Shown: one piece after another, positions 33,117 to 41,700 of the stretch
How positions within the stretch are numbered: the first letter of the stretch is position 1
Layout of the letters: every line of letters begins with the position of its first letter
DNA from: DSVZ01 sp037439785
GTDB taxonomy: Bacteria; Verrucomicrobiota; Verrucomicrobiia; Limisphaerales; J093
Assembly (NCBI GenBank): GCA_037439785.1
Contig: JBBIVJ010000018.1
Coordinates: 1 to 64,000 of the forward strand
Direction of reading: 5' to 3'
DNA length: 64,000 nucleotides
Translations under genes and position numbers: made by a program
The notes under the pieces: model-generated
Told to the model about the DNA's origin: nothing
Seen by the model: only the letters and a program-made list of their open reading frames with translations
The model's database searches: none

Positions 33117-33180
33117 GGCGAGGTCGCCCTTGGCGGACGCAGCGCTGTCGTCCTTCGACCTTCGACCTCCTTGTTGGGGT

Positions 33181-33296
33181 GCAGGCGTCTCGCCTGCAAG
33201 CCCTGCCGCCGGGACGGCTGCACCACACCGAAACTCCGGCCCCGCAGCCGCCGGCGTCAGACGGCGGAGAAGAGGTCCGCCGCGTCACCGCGGCGG
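33181..33296. repeat. Cluster of perfect hairpins, including the TCT-loop form
   Basis: GCAGGCG-TCT-CGCCTGC at 33181-33197 is the same hairpin as units 2 and 4 of the 21851 array, with an outer GGTGCA/TGCACC pairing. CCGCCG/CGGCGG with an 8-nt loop (33248-33267) and CCGCCGCG-TCAC-CGCGGCGG (33277-33296) follow. All lie in the spacer between two convergent genes (33116 and 33310). Confidence 0.75.
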
Positions 33297-33309
33297 CTAC
33301 CGCCGGCCC

Positions 33310-33747
33310 TCAGCGGGTCTGGGCGAAGAGCATCAGCACGCGCGGGCCCTTGTCGGTTTGGATCTGATAACGCTCCTCGAGGGCGCCGTGCGGCACCGCC
33401 AGCCCATCGCAGGTCCTGTCGTAAGTCGGTTCCCCGTCCACCAGCAGCATGTAATGGTGGGTGCGATTGCCCGTGATGTGGTGGATGGTCACGTGCCAGG
33501 CGTCCAGCTTGCCGTCCCGTATCAGCAGCACCGGCTGCCAGTGGGTAAAGGACCCCACCACCTCGACCCGTTCCGGCTCCTTCAACTGGCCCGCCGGCAG
33601 GCGGTAGCGAAACACCTTCGAGTAGGTCTGTCCCCGGCTGTCCGGGGCGGCGGGGCGGTCGGCCGGCCGGGGCTCGTGGAACATGGGACCGCCGGCGCGG
33701 GCCGGGGGCTTCCGCGTATCGAGCAGACTGCGCAGATATCCGAACAT
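33310..33747 (-). CDS. Glycogen-binding (CBM48/AMPK1_CBM-like) domain protein
   Basis: 145 residues. The C-terminal 100 residues look like an isoamylase-N/AMPK glycogen-binding module: VFRYRLPAGQLKEPERVEVVGSFTHWQPV, then DAWHVTIHHITGNRTHHYMLLVDGEPTYDRTC, where the G-FTxW and HHYxxLVDG patterns are typical. There is no catalytic domain and no signal peptide, so it may be a cytoplasmic carbohydrate sensor or adaptor. The ATG at 33747 is used; a much longer in-frame opening is the arginine-rich shadow of the divergent gene at 33944. Confidence 0.82.
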   Translation of the reverse strand: MFGYLRSLLDTRKPPARAGGPMFHEPRPADRPAAPDSRGQTYSKVFRYRLPAGQLKEPERVEVVGSFTHWQPVLLIRDGKLDAWHVTIHHITGNRTHHYMLLVDGEPTYDRTCDGLAVPHGALEERYQIQTDKGPRVLMLFAQTR

Positions 33748-33908
33748 GAGGTCAAGATGTTTGCTTCCCGCACCGCCGGTCGGCAGGCGCCGGAGGAGCG
33801 GAGCGCGTAGCCTAGTCATCGCCGGGGAGCCTGCAACCGGAGAACGCCTCCAAGCGGAAAATTTTTTGCGCCTCCTTGCCGCGCCCCACCCGACCGCCGA
33901 CGGGCCAT

Positions 33909-33936
33909 TTGGCAACGCGTCCCCGGACCGTATAGT
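33909..33936 (+). promoter_or_regulatory. Promoter for a leaderless dihydropteroate-synthase-like mRNA
   Basis: -35 TTGGCA (33909-33914), 16-nt spacer, -10 TATAGT (33931-33936). The ATG at 33944 begins 7 nt after the -10 box, where transcription would be expected to start, so the mRNA would have no or almost no leader. No Shine-Dalgarno is present. Confidence 0.6.
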
Positions 33937-33940
33937 CCGG
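33923..33940. promoter_or_regulatory. Inverted repeat over the -10 box
   Basis: CCGGAC (33923-33928) and GTCCGG (33935-33940) flank CGTATA, covering the -10 element of the promoter before 33944. A protein bound there would block RNA polymerase. Confidence 0.4.
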
Positions 33941-33943
33941 CCC

Positions 33944-34831
33944 ATGCTGAGTCTGGAAGCCCTGGCCGAACTGGCCGCGAACCACCGGGACATCCTCCGG
34001 ACCCCGGTCCGGGAGTTCACCCTGCGCGGTCGGACCTTCGCCTTCAACCGCCGCCCGGCGATCATGGGGGTGATCAATCTCTCCCCCGACTCCTGGTACC
34101 GGGAAAGCGTGTGCCTGCGCCCCGACCAGGCCATCCGCCGCGGGCGGGTGCTGGCCGCCCAGGGGGCCGACGTGGTGGACGTGGGGGCCGAATCCTCGCT
34201 CGCCCACGCGGCGCGGGCGGATGAGCCGCTGCAAAACCGCCGCCTGCTGCCGGTGGTACGGGAGCTGTCCGCGGCGGGGCTCCTGGTCTCGGTGGAAACC
34301 TACCAGCCGGAGGTCGCCCGCGCCTGCCTCGAGGCCGGCGCGGCCGTGCTCAACCTCACCGGCACGCCGGAGGACGACGACCTGTTTCGCCTGGTGGCCG
34401 GGCACGACGCCGCGCTCATCCTCTGCCACGTGCAGGGTGCCCACGTCCGGGCGGTGGGCGATTACGATTTTGGCGCCGACCCGGTCGCGCAGATGGAAGG
34501 GCACTTCGCGCGGCTGCTCGAGCGGGCCGGCCGCTGCGGCGTCGAGCGCCTGGTGGTGGACCCGGGCCTGGGCTTTTACTACCGCAACCTCCGGGACAGC
34601 GCCCTGCGCGTGCGGCATCAGATGCGGGTTTTCCTGAACACCTTCCGGCTGCGGCGGCTGGGCTTCCCGGTCTGTCATGCCCTGCCCCACGCCTTCGAGT
34701 ACTTCGGTGAGGAGGTGCGGTGCGCCGAACCGTTCTTCGCCGTGCTGGCCGCCCTGGGGCGGACCGATCTGTTCCGCACCCATGAAGTGCCGCGCGTCCG
34801 GGCCGTGCTCGAGACGCTGGCCGTCTATTGA
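33944..34831 (+). CDS. Divergent dihydropteroate synthase-like protein
   Basis: 295 residues with the pterin-binding barrel plan of FolP: IMGVINLSPDSWY (FolP: NxTPDSF), GADVVDVGAESS, VETYQPEVARACLEAGAAVLNLTG, ILCHVQGAHVR, VVDPGLGFYY and a final FRTHEV. The usual D in VDT is E, and the SRKS block that carries the catalytic lysine is replaced by CHALPHAFEYF. So it may be a DHPS with altered active site or a related pterin enzyme. ATG at 33944 lies right behind a good promoter. Confidence 0.78.
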   Translation: MLSLEALAELAANHRDILRTPVREFTLRGRTFAFNRRPAIMGVINLSPDSWYRESVCLRPDQAIRRGRVLAAQGADVVDVGAESSLAHAARADEPLQNRRLLPVVRELSAAGLLVSVETYQPEVARACLEAGAAVLNLTGTPEDDDLFRLVAGHDAALILCHVQGAHVRAVGDYDFGADPVAQMEGHFARLLERAGRCGVERLVVDPGLGFYYRNLRDSALRVRHQMRVFLNTFRLRRLGFPVCHALPHAFEYFGEEVRCAEPFFAVLAALGRTDLFRTHEVPRVRAVLETLAVY

Positions 34832-34869
34832 CCCCGCCGCGGCCGGCGCACCCCTTTGCCCCGCTCCGA

Positions 34870-35304
34870 TCAGCCCGCCGCGCGCTGCGGGAACTGGTGG
34901 TACAGCAGCCAGTAGATCACCACCCCCGTCACGCTCACGTACAGCCACACCGGCCAGGTCCAGCGCGCCGCCGCCCGGTGTCGCTCGAAGCGCCCTCGCA
35001 ACGCCCGCACCAGTGTCAGCGGCACCAGCGGCGCCAGGGCAATGGCCCCCACCAGGTGCGTGAACAGGATCGCCAGGTAGTACGGCCGGAACCAGGCCGG
35101 CTCGACAAACCGCGTGTGCCCCACCTGGGCATGGTAGATCAGGTACGAGGTCAGAAACGCCACCGAGGTCACGCACGCGGTCAACATGCACGCACGGTGC
35201 GCCTCGCGTCGCCCGCGGCGGATCAGCAGCCAGCCGGCCACCAGCAGCAGCGTGCTCAGGCTGTTCAGCGCGGCGTTGAGTTTGGGCAGGTCGGTGACGT
35301 CCAT
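34870..35304 (-). CDS. DUF420 membrane protein (YozB-like)
   Basis: 144 residues with four or five membrane helices. It begins MDVTDLPKLNAALNSLSTLLLVAGW and contains SYLIYHAQVGHTRF, where conserved histidines of the family sit, and RPYYLAILFTHLVGAIALAPLVPLTL plus HxxxARWTWPVWLYVSVTGVVIYWLLY. DUF420 proteins are usually encoded with cytochrome oxidase and SCO genes. A TTG at 35316 would overlap the SCO stop by 4 nt (TTGA) and is a possible alternative start. It follows the SCO gene directly. Confidence 0.9.
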   Translation of the reverse strand: MDVTDLPKLNAALNSLSTLLLVAGWLLIRRGRREAHRACMLTACVTSVAFLTSYLIYHAQVGHTRFVEPAWFRPYYLAILFTHLVGAIALAPLVPLTLVRALRGRFERHRAAARWTWPVWLYVSVTGVVIYWLLYHQFPQRAAG

Positions 35305-35312
35305 GGCGATGC

Positions 35313-35963
35313 TCAAGGTGTCCCGGCCCCGAGCCGGGGCAAATCGGCCAGCACCGCCTCCAACGCCGCGGGGTCCTCCCCATCATACGCGGCCCGCACC
35401 CGTCCCTCGGCATCCACCAACACCACCCGCGTGCTGTGGAGGAACAGGTCCTCCGGCCGCGCCGTGGCGGGGTCGGGATTCTCCCCCACCGCCAGGAGCA
35501 ACTGTTGTGTGGCCAGGGCGTACAGCTCCCGCTGCGGGCCGGTCAGGAAATCCCAGCGTTCGAGGTCCGCGCCGAACGCCTGCGCGTAGCGGCGCAGGAC
35601 CTCCGGCGTGTCGAACTGGGGATCGGCGGTCAGGGTGACCAACCGCACCGGCGGGGTCCGCGGCAGGCGCGCCTGCAGCGCCGCCAGGTTCCGGGTCATG
35701 CGCACGCACGGCCCCGGGCAACGGGTGAAAATGATGTCCGCCAGCCAGGGCTGCCCCCGCAGCGCCGCCGCGGTGACCACCTGCCCGGACTGGTTGGTCA
35801 GGGCAAAGTCGGTCACCCGGTTCAGCACCGGCAACGGGGGGCCCGCGGCCCGCGTCGGTCCCGCCCAGCGCGAGTACCCAAACGCGCCCAACACCAGCCC
35901 CACCGCCAGGCCCAGCCCGCTCCAGACCAGCCACTCCAGCTTCTGCGGCGGCGCCTGATTCAT
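35313..35963 (-). CDS. SCO family copper-binding protein
   Basis: 216 residues. One N-terminal membrane anchor (WLVWSGLGLAVGLVLGAF) and a thioredoxin-like domain with the SCO copper site: CxxxC in FTRCPGPC (C82, C86) and H176 in LFLHSTRVVLVD. ALTNQSGQVVTAAALRGQPWLADIIF and LVTLTADPQFDTPEVLRRYA are typical. SCO proteins help load copper into cytochrome oxidase CuA. No oxidase subunit genes are in the window, though the downstream DUF420 gene often goes with them. ATG at 35963. Confidence 0.93.
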   Translation of the reverse strand: MNQAPPQKLEWLVWSGLGLAVGLVLGAFGYSRWAGPTRAAGPPLPVLNRVTDFALTNQSGQVVTAAALRGQPWLADIIFTRCPGPCVRMTRNLAALQARLPRTPPVRLVTLTADPQFDTPEVLRRYAQAFGADLERWDFLTGPQRELYALATQQLLLAVGENPDPATARPEDLFLHSTRVVLVDAEGRVRAAYDGEDPAALEAVLADLPRLGAGTP

Positions 35964-36062
35964 CGGACGCCCAGCCTGACAGAATCCCCCGCTCTCCACA
36001 ACCCCGCTCCGCCACGGCCGACGTTGCCAGCCGCCGGCCATCTGGCCCATGTTGTCCCTGTG

Positions 36063-38450
36063 ATGGACAGGCGACATCCCGGTCGGCGCCCGCTGCTGTG
36101 GGGGGTGGGGCTCGGCGCCCTGGGCCTGCTCGCGTGGCTGGCCCTGCGCGAGCGTGGGCCGGACCCCTTCGAGGCCGCTGCTCAAATCAGCGAGCGGGCG
36201 CGGCTTCAATTCAATGCCCGTGCCGCCTGGCTCGAGGCGCGCGAGGCCCGCGCCGCCGCCACCTATTGGGCCGCGGAGAAACTGGCCCAGGCCTGCGGCC
36301 ACGTGTTTGACGACCTGTGGGACGCCCTCAACGCCGCCAGCAACAAGCTGGCCGTGGCCGCGGCCTTCCCCTTCGAGACGCTCCAGCTCGGCCGCTGGGA
36401 CATCCCCCAGCCCGGCCCCCACGGCATCGAAATCCGCCCCTCGGCCGGCCCCGGCGAAGTGTGGACCCCCGCCCAATGGCGCGCGCAATTGCGGGCCTGG
36501 GCCGGGGCCGGCTGGCGGCTGGAACAGGTCGAATTCCGCCACACCCGCTTCGAGCCCGACGCCGACGGCCGGCCCCGCGGGAGCCGCTACGCCTTCAGCG
36601 CCCATCTGGTCCGGCCCCGGCCGCCCACCCGCTGTGAAGTGGTGGGCGACCTGGAGGTGGACTGGCAGCCCACCGGCGACGCCGCGCGGCCGGCACGGGT
36701 CCGCCGGCTGGACGCCAGCCGCCTCACCCTCAAAACCCGCGCCGGCGAGGTGCCCCTGTTCCCACTGCTGGCCGAGGAAATCCCCCCGCCGGACCGACTC
36801 GTCCCTTTTGACCCGGTCCTGCTGCGCGACCTGGATGGTGACGGTTTCCCGGAAATCGCCCTGCTCAGCGTCAACCGCCTTTACCGGCGCACCGCCGAGG
36901 GCGGGTACACCGCGGGGCCGTTGTGCGCCGAGCCGCCCGGACCCCTGTTCACCGGCCTGGTGGAAGACTTCAATGGCGACGGCGCCCCGGACCTGCTGGT
37001 GGTCAACGCCACCGGCCTGTGGTTGTACACCGGCGCACCCCCCGCGGCCTCTTCCCCGCCCGCCCCGGCCGGCCCGGCGCCGCCTTTCCGCCATCCCCCC
37101 CGGCCTGCCTGGCTGGCCGAGACCCCGCTCAAGAATCCCATGGCCCTGACTTGCGGAGACGTGGACGGGGACGGGGACCTGGACGTGTTCTTCGGCCAGT
37201 ACCTCGTGCCGACCCTCGGCCAGGTGCTCCGGCCCAGCTACCACGACGCCAACGACAGCCCCCCCGCCCACCTCCTGCGCAATGACGGCACCGGCCACTT
37301 CAGCGACTGCACCGAAGCAGCCGGCCTGGGGCCGAAGCGGCACCGCCGCACCTACAGCGCCTCGCTGGTGGACCTGGACCGGGACGGCGCGCCGGACCTG
37401 GTGGTGGTCAGCGATTTCGCCGGCGCGGAGGTGTACCGGAACGACGGCTCCGGCCGTTTCACCGAGGTCACCGCGGCCTGGCTGGGCGATGCCAAGGGCT
37501 TCGGCATGGCGCACGTCCTGGCCGATTTCAACGCCGACGGCCTCCTGGACCTGCTGGTGATCGGCATGCCCTCACCGACCGTGGACCGCCTGGAACATCT
37601 GGGACTGACGCGTCCCGGCGAGGCCGAGGACCTTGCCCTGCGCCGCCGCATGGCCAGCGGCAACCGCCTGTTTCTGGCCCGGCCCGAAGGCGGCTTCCAG
37701 CAGGCCCTCGCCGACCTCCCGATCTGCCGCAGCGGGTGGTCCTGGGGCGCCGCGGCGGGGGACCTGGATCGCGACGGCTTCCCGGACGTGTACATCGCCA
37801 ACGGCCATCAAAGCACCCGCTCGGTGCGCGAGTACGAACCGGAGTTCTGGCTCCACGACTTGTACGTGGACGACCCCATCGAGCCGGCCGTGGCCGGCGC
37901 GTACCTGTTCCACAAATTTGCCCGGACCCGCGGCCAGGGCTGGTCCTACGGCGGCTATGAGAAAAACCGCCTCTACCTCAACCGGGCGGGTACGACTTTC
38001 CTCGAAGCCGCCCACCTCTTCGGCGTGGCCCTGGAGGCAGACTCGCGCAACGTGCTGGTCGAGGACCTCGACCGCGACGGCGCGCCCGAGCTGCTCGTCA
38101 CCACCTTTGAGGTCTGGCCGCAGGAACGCCAGACGCTGCGCCTCTGGCACAACCGCCTGCCCGCCGGCGGCGCCTGGATCGGCTTCGAGCGCGCCGGGCC
38201 GGGTGAAACCGGCCTGCCGGTGGGCACCCACATGCGGGTGCGCGCCGGCAGCCGGCAATGGGCGGCGGCGGTCGTCAACGGCGACTCCCACCGCTGCCAG
38301 CACAGCGGCCGCCTGCACCTCGGCCTGGGACCCGTCCCGGCCGTGGACGAGGTCGAGGTGCGCTGGCCCCATGGCCGCCGCACGCTCCTGACCGCGCCGG
38401 CGTTGAACCGTTATCACCGGCTGCTCCCGCCCACCACGGCTTCCCCCTGA
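36063..38450 (+). CDS. CRTAC1-like FG-GAP protein with ASPIC/UnbV domain
   Basis: 795 residues. An N-terminal membrane anchor (LLWGVGLGALGLLAWLAL, about 11-28) is followed by an unassigned region of about 220 residues. Then come FG-GAP repeats with calcium loops (DLDGDGFPE, DFNGDGAPD, DVDGDGDLD, DLDRDGAPD, DFNADGLLD, DLDRDGFPD, DLDRDGAPE). A C-terminal ASPIC/UnbV domain (about 737-780: VVNGDSHRCQHSGRLHLGLG, DEVEVRWPHGR) closes it. Such proteins are extracellular and of unknown ligand. It is divergent from the SCO gene with 99 nt between. Confidence 0.88.
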   Translation: MDRRHPGRRPLLWGVGLGALGLLAWLALRERGPDPFEAAAQISERARLQFNARAAWLEAREARAAATYWAAEKLAQACGHVFDDLWDALNAASNKLAVAAAFPFETLQLGRWDIPQPGPHGIEIRPSAGPGEVWTPAQWRAQLRAWAGAGWRLEQVEFRHTRFEPDADGRPRGSRYAFSAHLVRPRPPTRCEVVGDLEVDWQPTGDAARPARVRRLDASRLTLKTRAGEVPLFPLLAEEIPPPDRLVPFDPVLLRDLDGDGFPEIALLSVNRLYRRTAEGGYTAGPLCAEPPGPLFTGLVEDFNGDGAPDLLVVNATGLWLYTGAPPAASSPPAPAGPAPPFRHPPRPAWLAETPLKNPMALTCGDVDGDGDLDVFFGQYLVPTLGQVLRPSYHDANDSPPAHLLRNDGTGHFSDCTEAAGLGPKRHRRTYSASLVDLDRDGAPDLVVVSDFAGAEVYRNDGSGRFTEVTAAWLGDAKGFGMAHVLADFNADGLLDLLVIGMPSPTVDRLEHLGLTRPGEAEDLALRRRMASGNRLFLARPEGGFQQALADLPICRSGWSWGAAAGDLDRDGFPDVYIANGHQSTRSVREYEPEFWLHDLYVDDPIEPAVAGAYLFHKFARTRGQGWSYGGYEKNRLYLNRAGTTFLEAAHLFGVALEADSRNVLVEDLDRDGAPELLVTTFEVWPQERQTLRLWHNRLPAGGAWIGFERAGPGETGLPVGTHMRVRAGSRQWAAAVVNGDSHRCQHSGRLHLGLGPVPAVDEVEVRWPHGRRTLLTAPALNRYHRLLPPTTASP

Positions 38451-38797
38451 CCCGCGGGCTGCCCCCAACCCCCCGCCCTGCGCCAGGTGCAGTCCCGTGG
38501 GGCCGGGCGGTCTCAACGGGACCAGGGCCCCCCCCGGCTTCTGATTCCCCGGCCGGGCGCCGGGACCGGCCGCGCGTGTCGCCCTGAGGCGGGCCGCGCT
38601 CACGGCGTCCTCCGCCCGCTTTGAGCCGGGACAGCCTACCAGGCCAACGTGGATGGAAGCTTGACCTGCCTGCTCCGGCCGCCATAGGCTCGCCCAACAT
38701 TTCTTGACCCGACCCAAACAACAAACGCCCGGCCGAAGCGTGCCTTCTCTGCCCTCTTGCACACCACTCGGCTTTTCTCCCCCCAACTCCCTCCTCC
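38451..38797. other. Spacer before the giant exported protein genes
   Basis: 347 nt. A weak candidate promoter is TTGACC (38661-38666), 16 nt, CATAGG (38683-38688), about 110 nt before the ATG. The final 60 nt are CT-rich with no clear ribosome site. Nothing else was recognised. Confidence 0.4.
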
Positions 38798-41700
38798 ATG
38801 AATCGCATCGTCCCCGCCTTGTGCCTGGCGTTGGCCCACCTCGTGCCCGGGGCGTTGCTCGCCCAACCGGTGCTGCAGATCGTCCCCGGTGGACCCAACG
38901 TGGAAATCCGCTGGACGCATCAACCGCCCGGCTGGCGGCTGGAAACCACCGCCAGCCTCAACCCTCCCATCGCCTGGCAGCCCGCCGCGGAGTCCCCCAC
39001 CGCCAACGGCGACCAGCGCAGCGTCACCCTGTCGCCCGCCGCGGCCACGCGCTTTTTCCGCCTGCGGCAGGCCGGGCTCACCACGGTGAACGACACCTCG
39101 CCGTCCGAGGGTGAGGCCGGCGTGTCGGTGAACCGCGAGACCATTCTGCGCTTCTCGGGGCCGCTGGCCGCCAACACGACCCTCCTCAACACCGCCTTCT
39201 ACGCCGAGTTCGGCGCCCGCCGTCTGCTCACCCGCGTGGAACTGGCCGCCGACCGCCGCAGTGCCACGCTCTTCTACCTCGAGCCCCTCCCCGGCGGGGC
39301 CGGCATTCGTGTCACCTTCGACAGCACCGGCCTGCAGGACGCCGCTGGCCAGGGCGTGGACGCCGATGGCGACGGCGCCGCGGGCGGCCAGCGGGTGCTG
39401 AGCTTTGAGACCGCCCCGACTGCCGAGGTCCCCGCCACGCGGGTCATCGGCCACGTGTATGACTCCGAGCCGGTGCCTCTGCCCGGCGGCGGCTTCACCA
39501 ACCGCCCCTTGGCTGGCGTGACCGTGACCGTGGACGGCGCGGAGCAGACCCTGCGTGCGCAGACCGACGAGAATGGTTTCTTCAGCCTGCGCAGCCCGGC
39601 CGGGCAGTTCTTCGTGCACGTGGCGGCCGCACCGCGTGGGAAAGCCAGTGGCCGGACGGGGACTACTACCCGTTTGTCGGCAAGACCTTCACCGCCGTGC
39701 CCGGCCGTACCAACAACCTGGCCGGCGGCACGGGCGAAATCTTCCTGCCCCGGGTCAGGGCCGGCACGTTGCGTCCGGTCAGCGCCACCGCGCCCACCAC
39801 TGTCACCTTCCCGCCAGCGGTGCTGGCCGAGCATCCCGATCTGGCCGGCGTGAGCCTCACCGTGCCGCCCAACGCGCTGTTTGCCGATGACGGCACCCGT
39901 GGCGGCCAGGTGGGCATCGCGCCGGTCGAGCCGGACCGCATTCCCTCCCCGCTGCCGCCGGGGCTGGCGCTGCCGCTGGTCATCACCATCCAGACCGACG
40001 GGCCGTCGAACTTCAGCGAGCCGGTGCCGGTGCGCTTCCCGAACCTGCCCGACCCGTTCACCGGGGTGAAGCTGCCGCCCGGCGCGAAGTCCGCGCTCTG
40101 GAGCTTCAACCACGACACCGGCCGCTGGGAGGTGCAGGGGAGCATGACGGTGACGGCCGACGGCAACTTTGTGGAGAGCGACCCCGGTGTAGGCATCCTC
40201 CAGCCCGGCTGGCATGGCAGCAGCCCCGGCAGCACCGGCGGGGGCGGCGGCGCCGGCGGGCCGGGACCATGCGAAGCTGAGCAACAGGCCTTGCAAGACG
40301 CGCTCTTCGGCTGCGCCTTTGGGGCCGTGGTGGAGCTGGCGGAACTGGCGCCCGCCATCGGCTGCGGCATCAGCCTGGGCATGGCCGCCGCCTCGACCAT
40401 CAGCGACTGCTCCGACCCCACCCAGAACTGCTGGGGCTCGCTGGCCTACAACGGCCTTTTTGGCGTGGCCGGCTGCATTCCCGGAGTGGGCCTTTACGCC
40501 GGAGCGTTGCAATGCTCGATCGAACTGGGCGCAGCCACGGGCGACCTGGCGGCCTGTCAGAGCATTCCTCAACGGGCGCGGCCTGGCTTGAACCACCCCC
40601 AAGCAGCCTCTCCCCGCCTCGCCGACGACTCCGCGGCGCTGCAAGACCGGTTGTTTGCCGTCCAGTCCAATCTGTTCGTGGCCCTTTACGGGACGCCCTT
40701 GTGGATGGAGGCCGCCGCCGCAGACCCGGTCAACACCGCCGCCTTCGGCAATGCCCTGGTCGCCGCGCTGGACCCGGCCAGTGAACAGGCCGCGCGGCTG
40801 TCCGCCGCCGAGCAGGCCGCGCTGCTGGCCCTGCCGGTTCCCAACGGCCTGCCCGCCGCCACCCGGCAGGCCCTGCTGGACCGTTTCGACCGCTGGACCC
40901 AGGGCGGCATGACCGCCGCCGAGAGGGCCGCCATCTCGGAAGCCGGCACCGCGTTGCAGGCCGCCGCCACCGCCGCCCAGGAGGCCGGCTGGGAAACGAT
41001 GCTCGACGGCCTGCTGGCCCAGCTCGCCGAGATCACCCAAGTCAACGACCAGGGCCTGCGCGGGGCCGCCGCCGGTGGCGGAGCCGCGGCCGCCGCCGCC
41101 CGTCAACCCGCCGCCCACGGCGCGGGTGGGTATGGCCCGCTTCGCACCCACGAACTGCTCTACCACCTGGTGGACCTGCGGACCGGCTTTGTCCGCCGCG
41201 GGCGCACCGCGCCCAACGGCCAGTTGGACAACCTCATCACCGGCCTGGACACGCCCTACCTGCTGACCTACCTCGACCCGCTCACGCTCGAGGTCGGCAT
41301 CACGCCTTTCCGGTCGGGCGGCGCCGGCTTGCGCTACACCCTGCCGCTGGGCCTGCTCACCCGCCTCGACGGCCCGGACTCCGACCGGGACGGCCTCAAC
41401 GACCCCATCGAACAAATCGTCGGCACCCGCGCGGACCAGGCGGACACCGACGGGGACGGGACGACCGACCTCGTCGAGGTCCGCCAGGGCCAGAATCCGC
41501 TCGACGGCCTGGCACTGCCGCAGGGCGTCGTGGCCAACCTGCCCCTGGGCGGCTCGACCACCGGCCTATCCCGCGAAGTGGTGGCCCTGGGGCTGCACGT
41601 GGACGGCACGCTGGTCTTCGTGGCCAACGGCAAGCGCGGTCTGGCGGTGGTGGATGCCGCTGATCCGCTCCAGCCGCGCTGGCTGGGCGAACTCGATCTG

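Noticed and set aside
38661..38688. TTGACC-16-CATAGG as a strong promoter for the giant genes
   Set aside because: The -10 match is poor and the distance to the ATG is long; mentioned only as a weak candidate in the spacer.
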